A stretch of DNA of 64,000 nucleotides. Origin: CAZIRF01 sp964541755. GTDB lineage: Bacteria > Spirochaetota > Spirochaetia > Treponematales > Breznakiellaceae. The notes beneath the pieces were generated by a model. That model worked only from the letters and a program-made list of their open reading frames with translations, did not search any database and was not told the DNA's origin. This document shows positions 42,912-53,337 of this stretch, in pieces. The stretch is taken from contig CAZIRF010000006.1 in assembly GCA_964541755.1 (NCBI GenBank), forward strand, positions 1 through 64,000, in the 5' to 3' direction. Position numbers and translations under genes: made by a program. The stretch's first letter is position 1, and each line of letters opens with the position of its first letter.

Positions 42912-44155
42912 GCCGGACTCCCGCTCGCCTCGTGTACTGCACGTATAACCCGCTCGACATCACTGCTGGACATGCCCTGCCATATTGGCAGTGAGAGGCT
43001 GTGCTTGTGCCAGTCCCGTGCGTGGGGCAGTGATGCGTCGGTAAGGGCGTAACGGCCCTGCCAGTAGCTCATGCAATGCAGGGGGCGGAAGTGAACCGAA
43101 ACGCCGATACCACGCTCTTGGAGGGCTTTTGCAAAAGCATCGCGATCCTTCCCGACCCCGATACGGACGGGGTAGAGATGGCGTGCATCGGATGGCGCGC
43201 TTGGGGGAATTTCAATGCCGGGTATCCGGGAAAAGGCCTCGTCATAGCGGGCGGCGATGGCGCGCCGTTCTGCGAGGAATCCGGGGGCCTTGGCCAGTTG
43301 AACGCGACCCATGGCCGCGAGAATGTCGTTTAGATTGTACTTGTACCCCGGGGCCACCACGTCATAGTCCCAGGATGCCCGGGCGTCCGTGTAGCGGGCC
43401 CAGACGGGGCGGTCAATGCCGTGAAGGCGCATGGTGGTCATGCGATCCCTCGCTTCCCGGTTTCTGGTGGCGATCATGCCGCCTTCGGCGCAGGTCATCG
43501 TCTTTGTGGCATAGAATGAGAATACCCCGACATCCGACAGCGTCCCGGCATACCCCTGTCCTTCCACCCAGGAAGGGAAGCTGTGGGCGGCATCCTCAAT
43601 GAGGGCGAGGTTTTCGCGGTCTGCCAGATTCCGCAGGGCCACCATGTCACAGGGGAGACCCCCGTAGTGAACCGCGGCGATTAATGCGGGTTTTTTCCCG
43701 GCGAGGGGGGCTTGCAGGGGAAGTGCCGGATTGTAGGGGTCTTTTCCGTCGCGTACTGCCCGGATTTTTTTTGTCAAATCGTCCAGGTCCATAAGGGGAG
43801 AGTTTCCCATTGAATCGACAAAGACGAGTTCCGCACCCAGGTAGCGAGCAGTCTCTGCGGTGGCAGTGAAGGTGAGGGTGGGGACGAACACCAGGGAGTT
43901 TTCATTGACACCCAGGGCTTCCATCGCCAGGTGGAGGCCTGCGGTGGCCGAGCTCGTTGACAGACAGTATACGGGGTCTGTCCCGGACGGGGCGAGGAAA
44001 TCGGCAAACTCCGTTTCAAAGGCCAGCGCCTCTTTGCCCGTCGTTATCCAGCCCGAGCGCAGGACACGCAGAACCGCCTCTTCCTCTGCCGTATCTATCG
44101 ATGGCCGGGCAAAGGGGAGGGGGGTGGATGCGGTGGCGTCAGTCATGGCAGTCAT
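42908..44155 (-). CDS. DegT/DnrJ/EryC1-family PLP aminotransferase
   Basis: These enzymes put an amino group on a UDP-keto sugar. The 415-aa protein shows the family order: PFARPSIDTAEEEAVLRVLRSGWITTG at the N-terminus, STSSATAGLHLA, LIEDAAHSFPS with the PLP Asp, the lysine in FSFYATKTMTCAEGGM, GYKYNLNDILAAMG, and SVHFRPLH near the C-terminus. The start lies 17 bases inside the preceding capD-like gene. With the dehydratase it would make a UDP-4-amino-dideoxy sugar. No acetyltransferase is beside them. The downstream gene is the Mo subunit, overlapped by 4 bases. Confidence 0.93.
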   Translation of the reverse strand: MTAMTDATASTPLPFARPSIDTAEEEAVLRVLRSGWITTGKEALAFETEFADFLAPSGTDPVYCLSTSSATAGLHLAMEALGVNENSLVFVPTLTFTATAETARYLGAELVFVDSMGNSPLMDLDDLTKKIRAVRDGKDPYNPALPLQAPLAGKKPALIAAVHYGGLPCDMVALRNLADRENLALIEDAAHSFPSWVEGQGYAGTLSDVGVFSFYATKTMTCAEGGMIATRNREARDRMTTMRLHGIDRPVWARYTDARASWDYDVVAPGYKYNLNDILAAMGRVQLAKAPGFLAERRAIAARYDEAFSRIPGIEIPPSAPSDARHLYPVRIGVGKDRDAFAKALQERGIGVSVHFRPLHCMSYWQGRYALTDASLPHARDWHKHSLSLPIWQGMSSSDVERVIRAVHEASGSPA

Positions 44156-45635
44156 TGTGGGGAATGATAATACCGGGAAAGGCCTTGCGCAATACGCGGT
44201 AGAGAGCAGACCGATCCCGGTAGCGCTCTTCTTTTCCCTCTTGAAGCGTGCAGATGTCGCGCAGCTCCTCCATCAGTATGTCGAGATCCCCATACGATGG
44301 GCTCATCATGGCGCGCTGTATGCCGGGATAGGCGGTGGGCTGCGGATTCTCTTCGTCGCTCCAGAGGCGCTCTTCGAGGCGTTCTCCGGGGCGTAGCCCG
44401 ATGTACTCGATGGCAATATCCTCTTGGGGGCGGAAGCCGTAAAAACGGATCATCTGCTCCGCCAGATCGCGAATGCTTACCGGTTCACCCATGTCCAAGA
44501 GGTACAGGACGCCATTTTCCCCTACACCGCCGGCTTTGAGGACCAGAGAGCAGGCTTCGGGGATGGTCATGAACCAGCGCTTGGCCTCTGGGTGGGTAAC
44601 GGTAAGCGGCCCCCCCGTCTCGATTTGACGTTGAAAGAGGGGCACAATGGAGCCGCGTGAACCCAGGACATTGCCAAAACGCACAACCATGTAGCGGGTT
44701 GTGCTTGTTTCGGGGTCTTTGTCGGCTCTGCCTGCGGACAGAACCAGTTCCTCGCAGAGGCGTTTGGAGGCCCCGTAAACAGAGACGGGGTCGACTGCCT
44801 TGTCGGTGGAAATGAGGACCAGTCGCTTTACCCCACTGGCCTTTGCGGCTGCAACAAGATTTTCGGTTCCCAAGACGTTGTTTTCTATCGCAGCGACGGG
44901 GTTTGCCTCCATCATGGGTACGTGTTTGTAGGCAGCCGCGTGGAAGACCACATCGGCCTTGACCCGGTTCATGATGTAGCGCATGTAGTTGCCGTCTTTG
45001 AGGTCGCCAATGATGGGCACGATACTGGCCTTTTCCCCGACGCCCTTTGCCTGCAGGAGGCGAAGTTCTTTGTCGATTTCATAGATGGCGTTTTCCCCGT
45101 GGCCAAAGAGGTAGAGTCGTTCCGCCCCACCGGAGAGGAGTTGTCGGGCAATTTCTCCGCCGATTGATCCCCCGGCCCCGGTGACGAGGACCCTCTTCCC
45201 GCGAAGGTAGGCGATGCTCTCTTTGAGGCCGATATTAACGGGTGTTCGCCCCAGGAGGTCCCGCAGATCCATGCTGCGCGTCTGAATGAGGTGGGCTTGC
45301 CCTTCGATAATTTGTGCGATCCCCGGGAGGATGCGAATATTCTTGAAACCCGCGGAACGCAGGGTGTTGAATACCCGCTGTATGCTGGCCCTGTCTGCGC
45401 TGGGGATGGCGATGATTGCGGTGTCTGCGGATTCGATTCTGAGAAGTTTTGCGACATCGGTGATGGGGCCCAGGACCGGGACCCCTTCGAGTTGGCTGCC
45501 AATCTTGGCCGGATCATCATCGAGGAAGGCCATCAGGGTACCGAAAACCCGCTTTTCGCGAATTTCCCGGGCGAGGGCGGTGCCGGCGAAGCCGGCTCCT
45601 ACAATATACACGCGATTGCTTCGAGTCTCTTCCAT
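44139..45635 (-). CDS. CapD/PglF-type nucleotide-sugar 4,6-dehydratase lacking TM domain
   Basis: This family converts UDP-GlcNAc to a 4-keto-6-deoxy sugar. The 498-aa product has two Rossmann domains: the first, RVYIVGAGFAGTALAREI, residues about 8-150; the second, catalytic SDR domain with VLVTGAGGSIGGEIARQLL and active-site segment LISTDKAVDPVSVYGASKR, and the ending ERLEERLW. The four N-terminal TM helices usual in CapD/PglF are missing, so the enzyme should be soluble. ATG 45635 has AAGGAT nine bases upstream. It lies 20 bases after the loaP-type gene and overlaps degT. Sugar identity is inferred. Confidence 0.93.
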   Translation of the reverse strand: MEETRSNRVYIVGAGFAGTALAREIREKRVFGTLMAFLDDDPAKIGSQLEGVPVLGPITDVAKLLRIESADTAIIAIPSADRASIQRVFNTLRSAGFKNIRILPGIAQIIEGQAHLIQTRSMDLRDLLGRTPVNIGLKESIAYLRGKRVLVTGAGGSIGGEIARQLLSGGAERLYLFGHGENAIYEIDKELRLLQAKGVGEKASIVPIIGDLKDGNYMRYIMNRVKADVVFHAAAYKHVPMMEANPVAAIENNVLGTENLVAAAKASGVKRLVLISTDKAVDPVSVYGASKRLCEELVLSAGRADKDPETSTTRYMVVRFGNVLGSRGSIVPLFQRQIETGGPLTVTHPEAKRWFMTIPEACSLVLKAGGVGENGVLYLLDMGEPVSIRDLAEQMIRFYGFRPQEDIAIEYIGLRPGERLEERLWSDEENPQPTAYPGIQRAMMSPSYGDLDILMEELRDICTLQEGKEERYRDRSALYRVLRKAFPGIIIPHNDCHD

Positions 45636-45655
45636 AACTTTATCCTTGACTGAGC

Positions 45656-46174
45656 CTACGGCTTGGATATGAACTCGACCCCCAGGGTAACCGGGAAGGA
45701 GTCGCGATACAGGTCCAATATGATGGTCACCCTTCCTTTTCGCTTGTCCACCTTGGAGATGCACCCTTCCAGTCCCTTGAGTGGACCATCCAAAATGACG
45801 ATGTGGTCATTCTCGTCGAAATGTGCACGCGAAATTCGGGCGAGTGGTCCAAAACTGGTGAGCTTTCGAATGATGGTAAAGTCTTTTCCCGAAAGTGGCC
45901 TCACCTTGAGATTATCGGGTAGGAAACGTAAAAAACCGCCAGTTTTTTTGAGGACCCGCCGCAGGGGAACGGGAAGGCGATCCTCTTCGATTGTCAAAAA
46001 TACGTAGCCGGGAAAGATGGGTTTGATAAACTTGCCGGTTTTCTTCTCTTTGGTGCGGACTTCTTCCTTTTTGATAAAGGAGAGCGTACCGGTAAAATCC
46101 GGAAGGGCTTTGTGGACCAGTTTTATGTAGAGCTCCTCGCCACCGGTGCGAATCTGGAGTGCGTAAATGTTCAT
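45656..46174 (-). CDS. loaP: NusG-paralogue antiterminator of the LoaP type
   Basis: LoaP proteins are NusG paralogues found next to polysaccharide or antibiotic operons in Firmicutes, Actinobacteria and Spirochaetes; they suppress termination within the operon. The 172-aa product has a NusG N-terminal domain (ALQIRTGGEELYIKLVHKAL, then the family core KPIFPGYVFLTIE) and a C-terminal KOW domain (HIVILDGPLKGLEGCISKVDKRKGRVTI). It heads a seven-gene operon that contains sugar-modifying and molybdoenzyme genes. The promoter at 46187-46215 leaves a very short leader. Distinction from plain NusG rests on context and on divergence of the sequence. Confidence 0.85.
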   Translation of the reverse strand: MNIYALQIRTGGEELYIKLVHKALPDFTGTLSFIKKEEVRTKEKKTGKFIKPIFPGYVFLTIEEDRLPVPLRRVLKKTGGFLRFLPDNLKVRPLSGKDFTIIRKLTSFGPLARISRAHFDENDHIVILDGPLKGLEGCISKVDKRKGRVTIILDLYRDSFPVTLGVEFISKP

Positions 46175-46186
46175 GACTGACTTGCA

Positions 46187-46215
46187 TACATACCATAGCC
46201 AGCCCCCTTGCGCAA
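46187..46215 (-). promoter_or_regulatory. Possible promoter of the loaP operon
   Basis: Minus strand TTGCGC (46210-46215), 17-base spacer, TATGTA (46187-46192), 12 bases before the loaP ATG. The -35 is weak and is part of a perfect 10-base palindrome CTTGCGCAAG that could be a regulator site. Confidence 0.4.
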
Positions 46216-46272
46216 GTTTATAGGCTCATGTTGTGCCATGAATCGGCCGAAAATGACCCAGAGGGGGATTCC

Positions 46273-46797
46273 ATGCAAAAAAAACACCACGTCCTGTTGC
46301 TTCTGTCGGGACTATTTATGAGCACAGCCGCTCATGCACAGCTGGTGAGTGTACAGGTCTTTGACATCCTCAACGCAGTGTCCTGCGAAAGCGATGTCCA
46401 GGAGGAGTATCCCGCCATCGAGCACAGTGTCCTCTGGGAAAATGGCGTCATGAACACCCTCTTTGATGCCGGGTACATTGTAAGCAATATGCCGGTTTCC
46501 CGCATTGCACAGGCCTTGGTCCCCCCTGCGAGCCTTGAGGAGGCACAGGACGCGGGTATTGATATCCTCATATGTCTCTATCTTGCCTATGATCTGTGCG
46601 CTCCTTCGGGCCAGGTCAGGGGTCCAGCCGCGCTCAGACCGGCGGCTCTCTCCTGGGAAGTCCGGTATCCTTCACGAGCGGGGCAGGGACAAGGGGTGCA
46701 AGAGTGGATGTTGGAACCCTCTCGTACCGATAAAGAAACGGTTCGCCAGGCGGAATCCTTGGGTCGCACGATAATTTCGGGTCTGAATGGACGGTAA
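46273..46797 (+). CDS. Exported protein of unknown function
   Basis: The 174-aa product has a signal peptide (MQKKHHVLLLLSGLFMSTAAHAQ, cleavage after AHA) and a small mature domain with EHSVLWENGVMNTLFDAGYIVSNMPVS. I do not recognise the family. The ATG has AGAGGGGGA six bases upstream. It is followed after 3 bases by the DPBB/SPOR protein gene, so both are probably co-transcribed and both are periplasmic. An upstream in-frame ATG at 46228 has no ribosome site and would bury the signal peptide. Confidence 0.68.
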   Translation: MQKKHHVLLLLSGLFMSTAAHAQLVSVQVFDILNAVSCESDVQEEYPAIEHSVLWENGVMNTLFDAGYIVSNMPVSRIAQALVPPASLEEAQDAGIDILICLYLAYDLCAPSGQVRGPAALRPAALSWEVRYPSRAGQGQGVQEWMLEPSRTDKETVRQAESLGRTIISGLNGR

Positions 46798-46800
46798 GCC

Positions 46801-49086
46801 ATGAAAAACGCAAAAAGGGCCTTTGCCCTCGCAACAGCAGCATTCGTTTCGATTCTGATGCTCACATCCGCTTCCGAGTGGGAGGGGGCGGGGGCCATCG
46901 CCGGTCCCGGAGAGCTGCCCGATACGGGGCTCTACGTTGCAACCAACGCATTTCCCCGGAATACCGTGGTTGATGTCATGAACCTGGAGAACGAGAAGAC
47001 CGTGCGCGTTATTGTCGCCGGTCCCCTCAACGCGCCGGGCCTCCTTATTTCACTCTCACAGGAAGCTTCTTCGGTACTCAAGCTCTCCCCGCGCGAAGTG
47101 GGGCGATTCCGGGTATCCATGCCGGTCGATCCGGTAGCGTATTCGCGCTTTGCAGAGGGTTTGGCCAGCAATACCGATCCCGATTACAACCCGATGACCG
47201 CCATTGAGCGGGCTGGTGTAAAGACCGAGATCGCCGAATCGGGCGACAGTTATCAGCATGATAGTGAATCTGACGGGCGTGAAGCCGGTGTCGACAGGCT
47301 TGATACGGCTCCCGAATCGGCCTCCCCGGAACCCGCAGACGCAGACTCCGAAATCCCGACTCTCGTGGAAGTTCATCCAGCACAGACCGAAACCGGGGAT
47401 TCTGCCGCTACCCGGGAGCCCCTTTTGCCGGATTTGGTGGAACTGAGCCCCGCGCCGGTATCGGACGAAGAATCATCGTTCTCCGACGCATCGGAACCCC
47501 TTCCCCTGGATTCACTGGTTGGAGACATTCCGGCAGACAAAAATACTCCCCCACTGCGCGTTGATCCGGTTCAGCAGAGCCTCCCGGTACGTCCCGAGCT
47601 GGTCGAAGTTCCCTTTAGTCCCCGTGAGGGAGTACGGGAGCCCGTCGACGCGGATGAGGCCATTCCCGCTCCTGTGCAAGAAGAGGCCGCCGAAAAGGAA
47701 GTGGTTATTGTCCGTGTAATTGAAGCCCCCGCGGCAGCGACGCCACCGGCTACAGAGAGCGAGGAACTCCTTAGCTTTGATGTCCCTGCTGATGAGGAGG
47801 TCACACGAGCGGATGCCGGCCCCGAGTACAGTGATGTACCCGGTATTGCCGCTTCTCCCAACGGGATTCATCCCGATGAAGAACCCCACGCTCTTGCTGC
47901 TGTCCGTGAAAATGAATTCCGTGACGAGGGGGAACCCGACGCAAGGGGTTCCGAAGGGGTTATGGCCTCTGTTGAGGATGGGCAACCCCTGGCCGGAAAG
48001 GAAGCCGATATTATCCTGGCGGAAGAGCCGGACGCCCCTCCTGCTGTTCATCCGGAACTCGTCGAAGTGCCGGATTCTGCAAGGGAAGAAGCGCTTCCCG
48101 AAGCCCTTAAGCCCGGGTATGCAGAGCCGCTTGCAAAGGAAATCGTCGAAGTCGAGCCACCTGAAACAGAAAGCGCTGTTGAAGAAATCGGGGAAAGCGG
48201 CCCGGATGTCACCCTTGTGGTGGAGGGTGAGCGCCCGGCAAACGGGATACACCCCGACGAGGAGCCCGGAACACCGGATTTGCGCATAGTTGCCCTTGAA
48301 AAAGCGGCACTGAGCCTCGAACAGGCAGAAGCGCGTCCTCCCGCATCCGGTCCTGCGCCGGAACTCCCCGCGGATGGCGAGATAGCCGCTATCGAGCAGG
48401 AGGAGACAGTAGAGAGTGAAGAAATTCTCCCCCGTATAGCCATAGATGCTCCCTTTGTGGAGAATCTGCCGGAGCAGGAGAGTCCCCAAACCCTTGAAGC
48501 CTTGCCCTGGCTCGATGAAAACAGGCTGATAGCATCCATCCCGATGCCCCCTCCTGCCGAGAGCGTCGAGCCTGCGACCGCGGCGCCCCCCCGCGATCGC
48601 GAGCTTCCTGTTCTGGCAGAGGATAGGCCTTTACCTTCCTCCGAAGTACCCCCGGCGAGTCTTTCGGGAAAGGCCGAGATAGCGGCTCTTGCCGAAGAGC
48701 CCGCTATTGAATCGGGGCGCGACAAGGAAGAGCCTGAAGCGGAAACGGCGCGCATTGGCGTCGAGGAGGCCCCTGTCCTGGTGGCCCCTGTTGAAACGGC
48801 GCCCGCTGTGGCAGATATGGAGGCTCTTGATCTCCCGGTTCCGGTTATAGCGAAGCTCGTTCCTGGCAGGTATTACCTGCAGATTTGCGCGGTTTCCCGG
48901 CTGGATAACCTTGTCCAAGAGCTCTCGCGACATGCCCGCTATCCCCTTGTTGTCCATCCGGATTCAAGTGGAAACAAGACGGTATATCGTCTCCTTGTCG
49001 GTCCGGTCAATCAGGGGGAGAGCGGCGCCCTCCTGTCGCGCTTCAAGCGCTCCGGGTACCGTGATGCGTTTATCAAGAAAGGCTAA
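46801..49086 (+). CDS. Exported DPBB-like / SPOR-domain protein with long acidic linker
   Basis: The 761-aa product has a signal peptide (cleavage near LTSAS), a double-psi-beta-barrel-like region (residues 38-110: NTVVDVMNLENEKTVRVIVAGP) similar to RlpA, a linker of about 570 residues rich in Glu, Pro and Ala, and a C-terminal SPOR domain (about 690-760: RYYLQICAVSRLDNLVQEL...YRLLVGPVNQGES). SPOR domains bind denuded glycan strands at division sites. RlpA's catalytic Asp (NDRGP) is not in the equivalent VAGP, so it probably binds rather than cuts peptidoglycan. The linker has repeated peptides (PELVEVP, NGIHPDEEP). It begins 3 bases after the previous gene and is followed by two hairpins. 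Confidence 0.82.
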   Translation: MKNAKRAFALATAAFVSILMLTSASEWEGAGAIAGPGELPDTGLYVATNAFPRNTVVDVMNLENEKTVRVIVAGPLNAPGLLISLSQEASSVLKLSPREVGRFRVSMPVDPVAYSRFAEGLASNTDPDYNPMTAIERAGVKTEIAESGDSYQHDSESDGREAGVDRLDTAPESASPEPADADSEIPTLVEVHPAQTETGDSAATREPLLPDLVELSPAPVSDEESSFSDASEPLPLDSLVGDIPADKNTPPLRVDPVQQSLPVRPELVEVPFSPREGVREPVDADEAIPAPVQEEAAEKEVVIVRVIEAPAAATPPATESEELLSFDVPADEEVTRADAGPEYSDVPGIAASPNGIHPDEEPHALAAVRENEFRDEGEPDARGSEGVMASVEDGQPLAGKEADIILAEEPDAPPAVHPELVEVPDSAREEALPEALKPGYAEPLAKEIVEVEPPETESAVEEIGESGPDVTLVVEGERPANGIHPDEEPGTPDLRIVALEKAALSLEQAEARPPASGPAPELPADGEIAAIEQEETVESEEILPRIAIDAPFVENLPEQESPQTLEALPWLDENRLIASIPMPPPAESVEPATAAPPRDRELPVLAEDRPLPSSEVPPASLSGKAEIAALAEEPAIESGRDKEEPEAETARIGVEEAPVLVAPVETAPAVADMEALDLPVPVIAKLVPGRYYLQICAVSRLDNLVQELSRHARYPLVVHPDSSGNKTVYRLLVGPVNQGESGALLSRFKRSGYRDAFIKKG

Positions 49087-49095
49087 ACTGATAGT

Positions 49096-49128
49096 GCTCT
49101 TCCAAAACGCGCTGCGTTTTGGAAGAGC
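49096..49128 (+). terminator. Perfect hairpin after the SPOR gene
   Basis: A 15-base perfect inverted repeat (49096-49110 with 49114-49128) separated by GCT. Only AGCTTTG follows, so it looks more like an mRNA-end stabiliser or a weak terminator backed up by the next hairpin. Confidence 0.6.
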
Positions 49129-49175
49129 AGCTTTGAATGTATGTCGGCCATCCGACAGCCGAAAAGACCGATCGT

Positions 49176-49229
49176 AAAGAAGAGGCCCCGCGGGAGATTG
49201 TCCTGCGGGGCCTCTTCTTTATTTTGTTT
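49176..49229. terminator. Bidirectional intrinsic terminator between SPOR gene and secA
   Basis: Arms 49176-49195 and 49201-49220 are complementary over 20 bases with one mismatch and a five-base loop. On the plus strand CTTTATTTTGTTTG follows; on the minus strand the stem is likewise flanked by T-rich sequence. It ends both the plus-strand SPOR operon and secA. Confidence 0.85.
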
Positions 49230-49265
49230 GCGTATCCAGCCTGTATGGCGCTTGCCAGTTCTGGG

Positions 49266-52055
<2,790 letters not shown>

Positions 52056-52062
52056 GTAGATG

Positions 52063-52091
52063 AATGTACATTGATACAAGAGCGTTGACAA
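52063..52091 (-). promoter_or_regulatory. secA promoter
   Basis: Minus strand TTGTCA (52086-52091), 17-base spacer, TACATT (52063-52068), then CATCTAC and the ATG. The start of transcription should fall at or one base before the ATG. Its -35 overlaps that of the opposite promoter. Confidence 0.7.
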
Positions 52092-52113
52092 GCGGGATTC
52101 ATGCGTCTATCGT
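52085..52113 (+). promoter_or_regulatory. Promoter of the lipoprotein-nnrDE operon
   Basis: TTGACA (52085-52090), 17-base spacer, TATCGT (52108-52113), then CAACTC and the ATG at 52120. Predicted start is the A of ATG. The consensus -35 shares five bases with the secA -35. Confidence 0.7.
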
Positions 52114-52119
52114 CAACTC

Positions 52120-53337
52120 ATGAAGAGTGGACGCGTTTTTCTGTTGTTTTTGCTGCTCGTGATATCCCCCTTGACCTCCTGCCAGCGGGGGGAGATACCC
52201 CCTCTTTCGCGTGAGAACCTCTTTGTCCTTTCTATTGGCCGCCTTGAAGATCAGGTTGATCTCTTTGGTATCGAGCAACGTGGCCAAATGGGGAAGATCC
52301 GCATTGCCATGCAGGATGGCATTGTGTGGATCGTCGATGGAAATGGAGGGAAGGTACAGCGCTTTACGAGTTACGGGGATCTTATCTCGATGGTCTATAA
52401 TCCGGAAACCAATCCGCCGCCACTTACCCTCAAGACCGAATTTGACGAGGGTGATGTCGTCACCCGCAAGGCCTTTGCCTGGCCACTCGAAGCCCCCGGG
52501 GAGCTCTCGATAGACAGTCAGAAGGAGCTGTTTGTTGAAGAGCGACTCCCGGAAAATCGACGACAGCAGGATCCTTCCACCCTGCAGCAGTTGGATCGGG
52601 TAGTTCTGCACTTCGACCGCGATGGCCAGTTTGTGGATTTTTTGGGGCAGGAGGGACCCGGCGGAACGCCGTTCCCCTGTATGGAAGGGTTGCATCATTC
52701 GGTCGATGACGAGCTTGTGGTTGTCTGTCGCACAATCAAAGGCTACACCGTGTATTGGTTTGATCGCCACGGGAATCCCCTGTTTGTGGTTCTTCTGGAC
52801 AGGGAGGATGTCCCGGTACCGGATGATAGCAGTCTGCCTCCCTCGCTCGAGGCCGTATACCCGGCCCCGGACGAGAGGGTGCTCTATCTCAAGGTGAATT
52901 ATTACAAGCAGATAATTGACGAGACAACCGATTCGGTCTTCGGGATTGATCTGTCCGAAGCAAAGCTCTGGGCAATGAAGGTTGAAGACGGGACCTACGT
53001 CGATAGCATGACCATTCCCGATTACGAGTTCAGGGAGTCAACGGGAGGGGCCGGTGATGATGCGGTCCATCGCGGGATCTATGATCTTCTGGGTGTGGCA
53101 AATGATGGTCAGGTCTTTATGTATGCCCCGCAGGCCGGAGGCTACGTGTTGCTCATCCTTGAAAAGGGCTCACATGCCCGGCGCCATGGTTTTATTCATG
53201 TACGCGACGACGAGCTCTACTATTCGACCTTCCGTCTGTCACCGGAAGGAATTATTTCCGCACTATTGGCTGCCGAGTACGAGGTGCGCCTTGTCTGGTG
53301 GCGGGCGTCCGGGCTCTTTGGCGAGAGCCTCCCGTGA
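52120..53337 (+). CDS. Lipoprotein, probably beta-propeller-like
   Basis: The 405-aa product has a lipoprotein signal (MKSGRVFLLFLLLVISPLTSC, lipobox LTSC) and no TM helix in the mature chain. Repeated segments such as GIVWIVDGNGGKVQRFTSYGDLISMV and VVLHFDRDGQFVDFLGQEG resemble NHL/propeller blades, so a six-bladed propeller is likely; I cannot name a family. The ATG is preceded directly by a promoter -10 box, so translation should be leaderless. The stop overlaps the start of nnrDE by 4 bases. It faces secA across 64 bases. Confidence 0.8.
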   Translation: MKSGRVFLLFLLLVISPLTSCQRGEIPPLSRENLFVLSIGRLEDQVDLFGIEQRGQMGKIRIAMQDGIVWIVDGNGGKVQRFTSYGDLISMVYNPETNPPPLTLKTEFDEGDVVTRKAFAWPLEAPGELSIDSQKELFVEERLPENRRQQDPSTLQQLDRVVLHFDRDGQFVDFLGQEGPGGTPFPCMEGLHHSVDDELVVVCRTIKGYTVYWFDRHGNPLFVVLLDREDVPVPDDSSLPPSLEAVYPAPDERVLYLKVNYYKQIIDETTDSVFGIDLSEAKLWAMKVEDGTYVDSMTIPDYEFRESTGGAGDDAVHRGIYDLLGVANDGQVFMYAPQAGGYVLLILEKGSHARRHGFIHVRDDELYYSTFRLSPEGIISALLAAEYEVRLVWWRASGLFGESLP

